Below, piece by piece: positions 34,796-44,025 of a stretch of 64,000 nt of DNA; position 1 is the stretch's first letter; each line of letters opens with the position of its first letter. The position numbers were made by a program, and so were the translations under genes. The notes under the pieces were generated by a model, which was given only the letters and a program-made list of their open reading frames with translations, made no database searches and was not told where the DNA came from. Source of the stretch: an uncultured Lentisphaeria bacterium (lineage in GTDB: Bacteria > Verrucomicrobiota > Lentisphaeria > Victivallales > Victivallaceae); contig CASFVA010000036.1 of NCBI GenBank assembly GCA_949298075.1, forward strand, positions 1 through 64,000. The letters are read 5' to 3'.

Positions 34796-36205
34796 ATGAG
34801 TCAATATAAGATCAAGGACATCGGACTGGCCGATTTCGGCCGCAAGGAGATTGATATCGCCCAGCATGAAATGCCGGGTTTGATGGCAACCCGGGCGAAA
34901 TACGGTACCGGACAACCTCTCCGTGGAGTCAGAATTTCCGGCAGTCTGCACATGACCGTGCAGACTGCGGTGCTGATTGAAACGCTTAAAGAGCTTGGAG
35001 CTGATGTCCGCTGGGCCAGTTGCAATATTTTTTCAACCCAGGATCATGCCGCGGCGGCAGTGGCGGCCGCCGGTGTTCCGGTCTTCGCCTGGAAAGGCGA
35101 GACGTTGGAGGAATACTGGGAATGCACCTATCAGGCCCTGACCTGGCCGGACGGTTCCGGTCCGGATCAGATTGTCGATGACGGTGGCGATGCCACATTG
35201 CTGATTCACCGCGGCGTGGCGGCTGAAAACGATCCGTCAATTCTGGATGAGCCGACTGACGTTCACGAAATGCAGGTTATCAACGCGCTTCTGAAGCGGG
35301 AACTTGCTCGGGATCCCCGCCATTGGCATCGGGTGGCGGCCGGCGTGCGCGGGGTGTCCGAGGAGACCACCACAGGAGTTCACCGGCTGGAGTTGATGAG
35401 CCGGCGCGGGGAGCTGCTGTTTCCGGCGGTGAATGTCAATGATTCGGTGACTAAAAGCAAATTTGACAATATATACGGCTGCCGTCACAGTCTTACTGAC
35501 GGCATCAAGCGGGCGCTGGATGTCATGCTGTCGGGCAAAACCGTGGTGATATGCGGCTACGGTGACGTCGGCAAGGGGTGTGCCGAGGCGATGCGCAACG
35601 AACGGGCAAGAGTGCTGGTGACCGAGGTTGACCCGATCTGCGCACTCCAGGCCTGCATGGCCGGGTTCCAGGTGGTGACTGTGGAGGAGGCTTTGGCCGA
35701 GGCGGATTGCTTTGTGACCTGTACCGGCAACTGCCACATTATCACGTTGGAACACATGAAAAAAATGAAAGATCAGGCGATTGTCTGCAATATCGGTCAT
35801 TTTGACAACGAGATCGATGTCGCGGATCTCGAGCGTTGCCCCGGAGTTCGGAAGCTGCAGATCAAAGACAGCAGCTGTCCGGTCAGTCGCTATACCTTTG
35901 CCGATGGTCACAGCATCTATTTGCTTGCCGAAGGACGTCTGGTCAATCTCGGCTGTGCAACTGGACATCCGTCGTTTGTGATGTCAAACAGTTTCACCAA
36001 TCAGACTCTGGCGCAGATTGACATCGCCCGCAATCCGGAGCGTGCCCCCGGAGTGTACCTGCTGCCCAAAAAGCTGGACGAGGAAGTCGCCCGGCTGCAT
36101 TTGGATAAGCTCGGCGCCAGGTTGACCCGGTTGACGCCTGAGCAGGCGGATTACATCGGAGTTGAAGTTGACGGACCGTTCAAGGGAGAAAATTACCGTT
36201 ACTGA
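34796..36205 (+). CDS. ahcY: Adenosylhomocysteinase AhcY
   Basis: The 469-residue NAD-dependent enzyme hydrolyses S-adenosylhomocysteine to homocysteine and adenosine. Clear blocks are [50 protein letters not shown], the NAD site [17 protein letters not shown], and the C-terminal [10 protein letters not shown]. The ATG at 34796 follows GGAGATGAAA. The ORF could extend 13 codons upstream, but that start lacks support. Last gene of the SAM-cycle operon. The following 174 bp carry the promoter of the next operon. Confidence 0.97.
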   Translation: MSQYKIKDIGLADFGRKEIDIAQHEMPGLMATRAKYGTGQPLRGVRISGSLHMTVQTAVLIETLKELGADVRWASCNIFSTQDHAAAAVAAAGVPVFAWKGETLEEYWECTYQALTWPDGSGPDQIVDDGGDATLLIHRGVAAENDPSILDEPTDVHEMQVINALLKRELARDPRHWHRVAAGVRGVSEETTTGVHRLELMSRRGELLFPAVNVNDSVTKSKFDNIYGCRHSLTDGIKRALDVMLSGKTVVICGYGDVGKGCAEAMRNERARVLVTEVDPICALQACMAGFQVVTVEEALAEADCFVTCTGNCHIITLEHMKKMKDQAIVCNIGHFDNEIDVADLERCPGVRKLQIKDSSCPVSRYTFADGHSIYLLAEGRLVNLGCATGHPSFVMSNSFTNQTLAQIDIARNPERAPGVYLLPKKLDEEVARLHLDKLGARLTRLTPEQADYIGVEVDGPFKGENYRY

Positions 36206-36326
36206 TGATGAGGCGGCAGCAGGAATTTTTTCATGTTGCCGGTTTGCGGCATGGCGAGTCCGGTGACGCGCATCTGGTATTCGCGCTTCCGCCCTGGGCG
36301 TAAAACTGTAAAAAAGGTTTTGCGGC

Positions 36327-36355
36327 TTGCATTTATCGGTTTTGTGTATTATAAT
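36327..36355 (+). promoter_or_regulatory. Strong sigma-70 promoter of the kinase/PqqD/secretion operon
   Basis: TTGCAT (36327-36332), a 17-bp spacer and a perfect TATAAT (36350-36355) lie 24 bp upstream of the TTG start at 36380. No other comparable promoter was noticed before the operon's terminator at 45447. Confidence 0.75.
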
Positions 36356-36379
36356 AATTGGTCCTTTATGGAGTGAATT

Positions 36380-37279
36380 TTGGGTTTTGAGGCAACTGGT
36401 TTGAATCGGTTGGATCAGTCGGTCCCGGCAGGCGGCGAGCCGCGTTGGGTGACTATGCCGTTGCCGGATGGCAGTTTTTGCGCATGGCGTTCAAAAGGAA
36501 AAGACGCCGCGGCTGCCCTGGCCATGCTGAGTCATTGTACAGGTTTGCCGCTGAGTGACTTGGGATCGTCCTGCGGGAATGGGGTGGTGCTGCCGGTCGG
36601 CGGATCTGATGATCTGCGCCCCGGCGGTTTCGCCATTCGCCGCAATGGTTTGCGGGCATACGAGCTGGATAGCGGGAGATTTGAGGCATTAGTGATTCCG
36701 TGGGACGGGCGGACCATGGAATTGCGGGGCAGAATTGTCCGTCAGTTGTTTTTTCTGGGAGTACTGCCACGCCTGCTGGATGGCAGCTCATTTTTGGTTC
36801 ATGGCGCACTTGCGGTGCGGGGGGAGGAAGGATTTCTGTTCTGCGGTCCTTCCGGAATCGGTAAAAGTACGACGGTCTCACGCCTGAATCCGGACTTTCA
36901 GGTGCTGAGTGATGACTGTACTTTGCTGACAGAGTTGGAAGATGGCTTTTACGCGCAGCCGGTTCCGACCTGGAGTATCTGGACCAGCGGCAAGCCGGAA
37001 TGCGCGTTTAATTGCGCCAGGATTGCCAAAGTCAGCCGGTTTTGTCTTCTTGAGCGGGGAGAGCATGCGGTGTTCGGATTGGATAACATGGAGGCATTGC
37101 TTGGCGTGATGCCTTCTTTTACCGATATGATGAGATGGCATGTGGCCAGTTATCCGCCTGGAATTGTCCGCCGGCTGACTGAACGAAACATGGCGGCGGC
37201 GGAGCGGCTGGTTCGCCGGCTTCCCGGATGCCGCCTGCGGGTCAAACTGGATAAAACATTGGTTGGAGGTTTGTTATGA
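36380..37279 (+). CDS. HPr kinase-like (HprK-related) protein
   Basis: The 299-residue protein carries an HprK-type kinase core. LVHGALAVRGEE leads to a P-loop GPSGIGKST (156-164), followed by LSDDCTLL (Asp178-Asp179) at the expected metal/base position. The N-terminal half is unlike HPr kinase proper and is not recognised. HprK-related kinases occur next to PqqD-like proteins in several peptide-modification clusters, including lasso peptides whose precursor is phosphorylated on serine. The gene begins with TTG, the only plausible start after GGAG, which may limit expression. It overlaps the pqqD-like gene by 4 bp. Kinase activity and substrate are inferred. Confidence 0.75.
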   Translation: MGFEATGLNRLDQSVPAGGEPRWVTMPLPDGSFCAWRSKGKDAAAALAMLSHCTGLPLSDLGSSCGNGVVLPVGGSDDLRPGGFAIRRNGLRAYELDSGRFEALVIPWDGRTMELRGRIVRQLFFLGVLPRLLDGSSFLVHGALAVRGEEGFLFCGPSGIGKSTTVSRLNPDFQVLSDDCTLLTELEDGFYAQPVPTWSIWTSGKPECAFNCARIAKVSRFCLLERGEHAVFGLDNMEALLGVMPSFTDMMRWHVASYPPGIVRRLTERNMAAAERLVRRLPGCRLRVKLDKTLVGGLL

Positions 37280-37545
37280 TGCGAGTCAATCCGCTGATCG
37301 TCTGCCGTGAAGAGTTTGATGGCAGCGGCTGTTTGTTTAACCCCGATGACGGCAAAGTGTTCGGTGTCAACGCCACTGGTCTGGCCATCTGGCGGATTAT
37401 CGAAAACGGGGAGTGCGCCGACACGGCCGCGGTGCTGGAACAGCTGGCGGCACGCTGCGATGCACCGTTGCCGCCTGGAGCTGCGGATGAGGTCGAGGCA
37501 TTCGTGGGAGAACTCCGGACCAAGGGGTATATTTCGCTGGACTGA
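37276..37545 (+). CDS. PqqD-like peptide-binding (RRE) protein
   Basis: The 89-residue protein has the PqqD winged-helix pattern: FNPDDGKVFGVNATGLAIWR followed by a helix with LEQLAARC and a C-terminal EVEAFVGELRTKGYI. PqqD domains (RiPP recognition elements) bind the leader of a precursor peptide and hand it to modifying enzymes. It overlaps the HprK-like gene as ATGA and lies 6 bp before the ABC exporter, so binding, possible phosphorylation and export are encoded together. No cognate precursor peptide with a typical leader was recognised. Confidence 0.8.
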   Translation: MMRVNPLIVCREEFDGSGCLFNPDDGKVFGVNATGLAIWRIIENGECADTAAVLEQLAARCDAPLPPGAADEVEAFVGELRTKGYISLD

Positions 37546-37551
37546 GGCGTT

Positions 37552-39204
37552 ATGAATATCCTGCCGTTCGGCATGAGGCGCGCGTTGCGGCTGCTGTCTC
37601 CGGAATTTGCCCGGGAGCGATATTGCATAGCGGTCACGGTGGTTCTGGCGGTGTTATCATCGTCGGCTTTATGGTTGGTGCCATACTGCCAGCGATGGCT
37701 GGTTGATCGCCTGGCCGGCGGAGATTACTCCAGCGCGGTGTGGTGGCTGATCGGTTGCGGCGGACTGCTGCTGGCGATTGGCGGATGCGACACGTTAAGT
37801 GAATATCTGATTCGCGGAATCGGAACCCGGATCGGATTGTCTCTTAAGCGCCGGCTGCTCGGGGCGCTGATGGGACTGCCGGTGGATAGTATCAGTTCGC
37901 TGGGCAGCGGTTATCTTTCAGGACGGCTGCTCAATGATTTGGCCCTGGCTGGTTTTATTTATTCTGATGCTGCCATTGCCGGTTTGCGCAACGGTTTGAA
38001 ACTCGGCGGCGGCTGGGTGATGATAGCTGTTTTTGACTGGCGGGTGGCGGCGGTGTTGCTGCCGGTGCTGCCGGTGTATTGGTTGGCTTCACGTTTTTTT
38101 GGCCGGCGACAGTTTGCTCTGGCTTTGGATTACTGCGAATGCAATGCCAGAACCAATCGGTCGCTTTATGAATTCCTGCGCAACATTGTGCTGGTGAAAA
38201 GCCGGGCAGCCGAAACAGAATCGGATCAACGGTTCCGGTCCGGCCTGGAGGCGGTGGCGGGACTCCAGTATCGCCGGTTCCGGTTGGATGCTGGTTTCAG
38301 GCTGGTTTTGCTGATATTGCCAGGGGTGTGTTACTTCGCGGTTTTTCTGGTGGGAATAGCCATGATTGCACATGGGCGGTGGAGCCTGGGCGGTCTGTGG
38401 GCGCTGAATTGCTATTTGCATTATATATTTGTGCCGCTGCAGGGTTTGAGCCGGACTTCGGTGCGCTTGTCTCAGGCTTTTGCGGCGGCCGGACGGTTGA
38501 CGGACTTGATGGACCAGCTGCCGGAAAATTCTCCGGAAGGACTGCGGGTAGAACGATTGGCCGGAGCAGTCGAAGCCCGGAATTTGACTTTCGGCTATCC
38601 GGGAGCTCCGTTGCTGTTTGAAAATTTGAATTTTAAGATCGCTCCCGGGGAGCATGTGGCGATTGCCGGAGACAGCGGAACCGGCAAGAGTACTTTGGCG
38701 GCTCTGTTGCTTGCTCTGCGACGTCCGACCTCCGGAACCCTTAAGGTTGATGACGTGCCGGTGACGGAGTATGAATTGAGCTCGTATCGGCGGCGGATCG
38801 GATTTATCAGCCAGATCAGCGAGTTTTTCGCAGGCACTTTGCAGGAAAACCTGGCGTGTGGATTGGAGACTTCTCCGGGAGATGACGACATTGATCGGGC
38901 AATTGTCGCGGTCGGTCTGGCCGAACGGCTGCCGGAGGGCGGCAAGGCTCAGGTGATGGAAAACGGGACTAATTTCTCGGTTGGGGAACGTTTGCGACTG
39001 GCGCTGGCCCGGGAGTTGCTCCGGGAGGTGGACATTTTGATTCTGGATGAACCCACCGCTAACCTGGACGCCGTAGCCGCTGCTCGGACTCTGGATCTGA
39101 TTGAGCGTATTTTCGCCGGCAAAACGGTGCTGATGATTTCTCATCGGGAATCGACACTGGCCCGGTTTTCCCGGAAGATTGAACTGGGGTGTGACCGTCG
39201 ATGA
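37552..39204 (+). CDS. ABC transporter, fused membrane and ATPase domains
   Basis: The 550-residue half-transporter has an exporter-type membrane domain (about 20-310, several helices) and an ATPase domain with Walker A GDSGTGKST, a variant signature FSVGERLRLALARELL in place of LSGGQ, Walker B ILILDEPTANLD and the H-loop ISHRES. There is no N-terminal peptidase domain. ABC exporters of this shape (McjD/LanT-like without C39) export modified peptides. Context with PqqD and an S26-type peptidase favours a peptide substrate. The downstream gene overlaps by 4 bp. Confidence 0.85.
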   Translation: MNILPFGMRRALRLLSPEFARERYCIAVTVVLAVLSSSALWLVPYCQRWLVDRLAGGDYSSAVWWLIGCGGLLLAIGGCDTLSEYLIRGIGTRIGLSLKRRLLGALMGLPVDSISSLGSGYLSGRLLNDLALAGFIYSDAAIAGLRNGLKLGGGWVMIAVFDWRVAAVLLPVLPVYWLASRFFGRRQFALALDYCECNARTNRSLYEFLRNIVLVKSRAAETESDQRFRSGLEAVAGLQYRRFRLDAGFRLVLLILPGVCYFAVFLVGIAMIAHGRWSLGGLWALNCYLHYIFVPLQGLSRTSVRLSQAFAAAGRLTDLMDQLPENSPEGLRVERLAGAVEARNLTFGYPGAPLLFENLNFKIAPGEHVAIAGDSGTGKSTLAALLLALRRPTSGTLKVDDVPVTEYELSSYRRRIGFISQISEFFAGTLQENLACGLETSPGDDDIDRAIVAVGLAERLPEGGKAQVMENGTNFSVGERLRLALARELLREVDILILDEPTANLDAVAAARTLDLIERIFAGKTVLMISHRESTLARFSRKIELGCDRR

Positions 39205-39767
39205 GTTTTATATACCATGGTTCCAGCATGCTGAGGGTGTTTGCGCCGGGTGATGAGATCATTCTGGCGGAGGTGGATTTTGCCGCGTTGGAGGTCGGTG
39301 ATGTGGTGTGTTTCAGGAGCGCTTCCGGCGGGCTGGTCATTCATCGGGTCATCGGACGCGAGGCGGACCGGTTGTTTACCATGGGGGATAATAACACAAC
39401 TCCGGATCATGAACCGGTTAAAGCTGACCAGGAAGTCCGATTGGCTTTGGCGTTGATTCGCGGCGGCCGCAGATTTCCGGTGGCAGTCGGACGGGCCGGG
39501 GTACGGCAATTTTGTTGTAATCGCTTGCGGTACTGGTGCCGTCGCTGGCTGCGGCGTTTGCTTCTGCCGGCGGTGATGACGATCGGACGTTGCTTGGGGC
39601 GAAAAAGATTGGAGTGCGCCAGCTATGCTGATGGCTCGAAGTGCTACTTTGCCGGAAAAGTTCCGGTGGCGCGGCAAAACGCATCCGGCGAAGTGCATTA
39701 TATAAAATGGTATTACCGGTTTTTTTATCATGTTGATTCTGTCGGAACCAACCGGAGCCGGGACTGA
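39201..39767 (+). CDS. S26-type (ER/archaeal-like) signal peptidase homologue
   Basis: The first 80 residues match the S26B serine peptidases of archaea and the ER: GSSML with the candidate nucleophile Ser9, GDVVCFRS, LVIHRVIGRE with His48 replacing the bacterial lysine, and TMGDNNTTPD with Asp residues 63 and 69. The remaining 100 residues are basic and cysteine-containing and show no recognised domain. No membrane anchor is obvious at the N-terminus, though hydrophobic patches occur near 130. In context it could remove a leader from the exported peptide. Catalytic competence is inferred from motif spacing. Confidence 0.75.
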   Translation: MSFIYHGSSMLRVFAPGDEIILAEVDFAALEVGDVVCFRSASGGLVIHRVIGREADRLFTMGDNNTTPDHEPVKADQEVRLALALIRGGRRFPVAVGRAGVRQFCCNRLRYWCRRWLRRLLLPAVMTIGRCLGRKRLECASYADGSKCYFAGKVPVARQNASGEVHYIKWYYRFFYHVDSVGTNRSRD

Positions 39768-39774
39768 ATGACGA

Positions 39775-39999
39775 TTGAAAACGAAAAATTTAACAGTTTT
39801 ACACGGAGGCATTCTGAGCTATAAATTTCCGGGCGGCGTTGGTCTGCCGCATTCGACGGCCGGAGCGCTGACCGGCCGGCGCAATGCCATGATTGATTGC
39901 GGTTGGAACTCGGAAGATGATAAGGGAACCGGCGGTGCCGCGGATTCGGAATTTCCCGTCCGGATCCGACCGGCGGAACTGGCCGTCCGGCTGTTGTGA
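39775..39999 (+). CDS. Small unassigned ORF with non-ATG start, between peptidase and secretion genes
   Basis: An open frame of coding-like composition runs from TTG 39775 to 39999. A strong GGAGG at 39805-39809 stands just before ATT (39811) and CTG (39814) in the same frame, so a 62- or 63-residue product starting near SYKFPGGVGLPHSTAGALTG is more likely than the TTG form. There is no ATG until codon 39. A 17-codon ATG ORF (39768-39821) overlaps it in another frame and could be a leader coupling translation. Neither product is recognised. It is the best-placed candidate for a peptide substrate, but could also be non-coding. Confidence 0.35.
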   Translation: MKTKNLTVLHGGILSYKFPGGVGLPHSTAGALTGRRNAMIDCGWNSEDDKGTGGAADSEFPVRIRPAELAVRLL

Positions 40000-40046
40000 T
40001 TCATGGAATGAGTTTTGCATATACATTTATAGGGAAAGGAGAAGTA

Positions 40047-42596
40047 ATGTCATTGCCCAATGGTATATTGTGCCTGAAATACATCGCTTCGCAAATCCGC
40101 AGGCGTATCAACTTTGATGCGTTGATCACCAATGAGGTTTTGGCCAAATATGGAGCTGAAGCCGGCGCCGCGCTGCTGGAGATTTCCCAGGCGCTGGATT
40201 TGGCCCCGGAGTTGATGAACGACTATTCCGAGGCCGCGAAACTTTACCGCGGCGCCTCGCTGCTGAAACTGACCGGCGGCAACTGGGTGCTGGTGTTCCG
40301 TTTGGAACAGCTGGCTGGCAATTCGGCGGTGGCGATTTACGATCCAACGCAGCCCAAGGGGAGGGAGGCTCTCAATGTTTCGCTGGATCAGCTTAAATCG
40401 CGGGCGGAAGGACCGGTAATTGTCTTTCAGCAGCTGCAGGAAGTGGACACCCGCAAATACAGTTCGCTGTTTGGCTTGTCGTCAATTGCACGACACCATG
40501 GACTGAGATGCGATCTGCCCCAGCTCATCCACGATTACGCAGTCGGTGAAAATGAACCGACGCTGCGTGAACTTCAGGAAATGGCCTCGGATCTCGGACT
40601 CCGGAACCGTCTGGTGCGTCTGCAGTGGAAGGATTTAAAAAAGGCGGAAAAAGCCTTCCCCTGCATCGGTTTCAAGCGCGACGGTAAAAGTGCGGTGATC
40701 TGCGGAATGCGTGACAAGGACGGCATAACAGAAGTGGTGGTGTCCGATCCCGCATATTCGGCCGAACACCCCGGCGAGCAGTTCGCCTTTTACACGGAGG
40801 AGCAGTTCAATGAATTGTTCAACGGCGAAACCCTGATGCTCAAGCGGGTCTACAAGCTCAGTGACGAGGAGCAGCCGTTTGGATTGCTCTGGTTCATTCC
40901 GGAGTTTATCAAGCTGAAGGGCGTTTTCGGGCAGATTGCCCTCGCGGTGCTGCTGATTACGGTGGTGGCGCTGATTACTCCGCTCTTTTTCCAGATTGTG
41001 GTGGACAAGGTGCTGGTCAACGCCAGTTTCCGGACCTTGAACGTGCTGGGAATCGGCATTCTGGTAGCGATCCTGTTCAACGGCTTCATGGAATACCTGC
41101 GCGGCTATTTGCTGCTGTTCGCCACCAACAAGATAGATATTTCTACTGCGACCAAAACCTTCAGCCATCTCATGCGGCTGCCGATCAGCTTTTTTGAACG
41201 GGTGCCGTCGGGAGTTCTGCTCAAACACATGCAACAGACGGAGCGTATCCGTGGATTTCTTTCCGGCAACCTGTTTTTTACGGTTTTGGAATTGTTTTCC
41301 CTGGTGGTATTTCTGCCGTTTTTACTGCTGTACAGCCCGATTCTGACGGCAGTTGTCACCGGATTTTCCCTGATGATGGCCGTGGTCATCGCGCTGCTGA
41401 TCAAACCTTTTCAGCGTTGCCTGGACGAACTTTACCAGGCTGAAGGCAAACGTCAGAGCCGTCTGGTGGAATCAATTCACGGTATCCGCACAGTGAAATC
41501 GCTGGCTTTGGAGCCGGTTGAACGCAAAGCCTGGGACAATCGCACCGCCAGTGCCATCCGCGCCAGTTTCAGGGTGGGAAAAATCTCTTTGATTGCCCGC
41601 ACAATCAGTCATGGCCTTGAGATGCTGATGACCGTGGCGATCATTTGGATCGGAGCTTTGCTGGTATTCAGCGGCAAACTCAGCATCGGCGAATTGATCG
41701 CGTTTCAGATGCTTTCCGGACGGGTGACCGGACCGCTGGTTAAACTGGTCGGATTGATCCATGAATACCAGCAGGTCGCGTTGTCAGTGCGCATGCTTGG
41801 AGTAGTGATGAATTCCCCGGTCGAGAGCAACGGTGGCGGAGTCCGCCAGCCGCTCCGCGGTGCAATCACCATTGAAAACGTTTCGTTCCGTTATCGTCCG
41901 GATGCACCGGATGTTATCCGGCATTTCAATCTGGAGATCAGGCCGGGCAGCACTATTGGCATTGTCGGGCGTTCCGGATCGGGGAAATCCACGCTGACGA
42001 AACTGATCCAGGGACTCTATTCTGCGCAGAGCGGGCTGGTCAAGCTCGACGGCATCGACGTCAGGGAGTTGGATAAGTCGCATTTGCGCAGCAGCATCGG
42101 AGTGGTGTTGCAGGAAAACTTTTTCTTCAACGGCACTGTTCGCGAGAACATCAGTCTGACCCGTCCCAACGCCACGCTGGAGGAAATCATTTATGTTTCC
42201 AAGCTCGCTGGCGCTGACAGTTTCGTACAGAATCTGCAGCAGGGCTACGACACCATGCTTGATGAGAATGCCTCCAACCTTTCCGGCGGTCAGAAGCAGC
42301 GGCTGGCCATTGCCCGGGCGTTGCTGACCAACCCGTCGATCCTGATTTTTGACGAGGCGACCAGTGCGCTTGATCCGGAAAGTGAGACGATAATTCAAAA
42401 CAACCTTGGAGCCATTTCCCGCGGCCGGACGGTGCTGATTATTTCGCATCGTCTGAGCATGACGGTCGGCGCCGATAAGATCCTGGTGATGGATAATGGT
42501 GAACGGGTCGGTTTCGGCACCCACCGGGAGCTGTTGGCAATCGACGGCATTTACCGCGACTTCTGGCACCAGCAGATGGAAAGGAATCAGGGATGA
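40047..42596 (+). CDS. Type I secretion ABC transporter with two C39-like domains
   Basis: The 849-residue protein matches HlyB-type transporters. Residues about 137-268 form a C39-like domain in which the catalytic cysteine is absent (YSSLFGLSSIARHHGL), as in HlyB, where it binds the unfolded substrate. Residues about 50-130 (LYRGASLLKLTGGNWVLVFR, AIYDPTQ) look like the second half of another such domain. Then come the membrane domain (about 295-570) and ATPase with Walker A GRSGSGKST (about 641-649), LSGGQ (about 746) and ILIFDEATS. The ATG at 40047 follows GGAAAGGAG. Coupled by 4 bp to the HlyD-type gene. It should export a large protein or peptide in one step. Confidence 0.88.
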   Translation: MSLPNGILCLKYIASQIRRRINFDALITNEVLAKYGAEAGAALLEISQALDLAPELMNDYSEAAKLYRGASLLKLTGGNWVLVFRLEQLAGNSAVAIYDPTQPKGREALNVSLDQLKSRAEGPVIVFQQLQEVDTRKYSSLFGLSSIARHHGLRCDLPQLIHDYAVGENEPTLRELQEMASDLGLRNRLVRLQWKDLKKAEKAFPCIGFKRDGKSAVICGMRDKDGITEVVVSDPAYSAEHPGEQFAFYTEEQFNELFNGETLMLKRVYKLSDEEQPFGLLWFIPEFIKLKGVFGQIALAVLLITVVALITPLFFQIVVDKVLVNASFRTLNVLGIGILVAILFNGFMEYLRGYLLLFATNKIDISTATKTFSHLMRLPISFFERVPSGVLLKHMQQTERIRGFLSGNLFFTVLELFSLVVFLPFLLLYSPILTAVVTGFSLMMAVVIALLIKPFQRCLDELYQAEGKRQSRLVESIHGIRTVKSLALEPVERKAWDNRTASAIRASFRVGKISLIARTISHGLEMLMTVAIIWIGALLVFSGKLSIGELIAFQMLSGRVTGPLVKLVGLIHEYQQVALSVRMLGVVMNSPVESNGGGVRQPLRGAITIENVSFRYRPDAPDVIRHFNLEIRPGSTIGIVGRSGSGKSTLTKLIQGLYSAQSGLVKLDGIDVRELDKSHLRSSIGVVLQENFFFNGTVRENISLTRPNATLEEIIYVSKLAGADSFVQNLQQGYDTMLDENASNLSGGQKQRLAIARALLTNPSILIFDEATSALDPESETIIQNNLGAISRGRTVLIISHRLSMTVGADKILVMDNGERVGFGTHRELLAIDGIYRDFWHQQMERNQG

Positions 42597-43942
42597 GCAA
42601 GGAAAAACCGGCTTCTGCCGACCGCGCGGTGGAATTTTTCCCGGACGCGCTGGAGATTAAACACGAAGTTCTGCCCTGGTACGCCAGGCACGGTATTCTG
42701 CTGGGGCTGATCTTTTTCGCCGCAGCGCTGATCTGGGCCATAGTAGGCAAGGTGGATATTGTAATTGTCGGCCAGGGCAAGCTCATTGCCGATCATGATA
42801 TCGTGATGAAGCCTCTCCAGACATCGGTGATTAAGAGCATTGAGGTCAAAGTTGGCGATGTGGTCAAAAAAGATCAGGTGCTGATTACGTTTGATCCGGA
42901 GCTTTCCCAGGCTGACGCCGACCGTCTGGCCAGTGACATTGACACTTACACCGCGATGTATGAGCGTCTTCAGGCTGAATTCGAAGGCCGGGATTATGTG
43001 CCCAGCCGTGAAGCCAAAACCCCGACCGGAATTCGGGATCAGAAATGGCAGCTGGCCTCCTTCAAGCAGCGGCGCAGCTTTTACAATGAGAAAATCAATT
43101 ACTACGATCAGAGCTTGAAGCGGATTGACGCTTCGCTCAAATCGACCCGCGACAGTCTCGAAAAACAGAAAAACATTCTGAGTGCTATGTCGACCATTGA
43201 GGAAATGTACCGGGGATTGCAGGAGAAAAACGCGGTGTCGCTCCGGGAATTTCTAAGCATCCAGATCAACCGGATGTCCACAGAGGCGCAGGTTTCCAGT
43301 TTGGAGAATTCGCTGACTGAGCAGCACCATCAGAGATTGTCGATGGAGGCTGAAAAGAATTCTTTTGTGGAAGAGTGGCGCAACAGCATCGCGTCCGGAC
43401 TGGTTGAGGCTCAGCAGAATCTAACTTCCGCGCTAAAACAGTTTGCCAAAGCTGAACAGTATGTTTCCTATGTTCATCTCCGGGCGCCGTGCGATGCGGT
43501 GGTGCATGATATTGCCTCCTTTTCTCCAGGGTCGGCAGTGGGTGAAGCCGAAGCGGTGATCACTCTGGTTCCGCTGGACAGCCGGATTGAGATGCAGGCT
43601 GAAATCCGCCCGCAGGATATCGGCAAGCTGCGTCCCAACGCTGAAGTCAGGGTGAAACTTAGCGCTTTCCCGTTTCAGAAATACGGGACACTTGACGGTC
43701 GGGTGCGCCTGATCTCTGAAAATACTTTCACCCGTCCTTCCGGAAGCGATGGCTCACCCGGCGCCACTTATTACCGGGTCCGGATTGCACTTTCCGGTAA
43801 ATTGCACAATACTGAACCCGGATTCCGCCTGATCCCCGGCATGGAGGCCACTGCGGAAATCAAAACCGGTACGCGCCGGATTATCGACTACATCACCTAT
43901 CCGCTGGTGCGGGGGCTGGATGAGTCATTCAGGGAACCGTGA
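42593..43942 (+). CDS. HlyD-family type I secretion membrane fusion protein
   Basis: The 449-residue adaptor has a short cytoplasmic tail, one membrane helix (about 26-45, GILLGLIFFAAALIWAIVG), a lipoyl half-motif (VMKPLQTSVIKSIEVKVGDV with VKKDQVLI), a long coiled-coil region (about 90-285), the second lipoyl half (VHLRAPCDAVVHDIASF) and a beta-barrel (LGV-like) C-terminus ending in the family's RPLVRGLDESFREP-like tail. It bridges the ABC transporter to a TolC-type outer-membrane channel, which is not encoded in the window. It is coupled to the ABC gene by an ATGA overlap. Confidence 0.9.
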   Translation: MSKEKPASADRAVEFFPDALEIKHEVLPWYARHGILLGLIFFAAALIWAIVGKVDIVIVGQGKLIADHDIVMKPLQTSVIKSIEVKVGDVVKKDQVLITFDPELSQADADRLASDIDTYTAMYERLQAEFEGRDYVPSREAKTPTGIRDQKWQLASFKQRRSFYNEKINYYDQSLKRIDASLKSTRDSLEKQKNILSAMSTIEEMYRGLQEKNAVSLREFLSIQINRMSTEAQVSSLENSLTEQHHQRLSMEAEKNSFVEEWRNSIASGLVEAQQNLTSALKQFAKAEQYVSYVHLRAPCDAVVHDIASFSPGSAVGEAEAVITLVPLDSRIEMQAEIRPQDIGKLRPNAEVRVKLSAFPFQKYGTLDGRVRLISENTFTRPSGSDGSPGATYYRVRIALSGKLHNTEPGFRLIPGMEATAEIKTGTRRIIDYITYPLVRGLDESFREP

Positions 43943-44025
43943 AAATGAAAAAACGTCCGAATATTCCCTATCGCCGGGCATGTGCAGTTCCGAACAGATC
44001 ATCAGCTCATAAGGAGAAAAGCATA

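Noticed and set aside
36380-39767. Lasso-peptide cluster
   Set aside because: HprK-like kinase, PqqD and an ABC exporter are suggestive, but the transglutaminase-like protease and the asparagine-synthetase-like cyclase are absent. The asnB at 7474 is distant and has an intact glutaminase Cys2.
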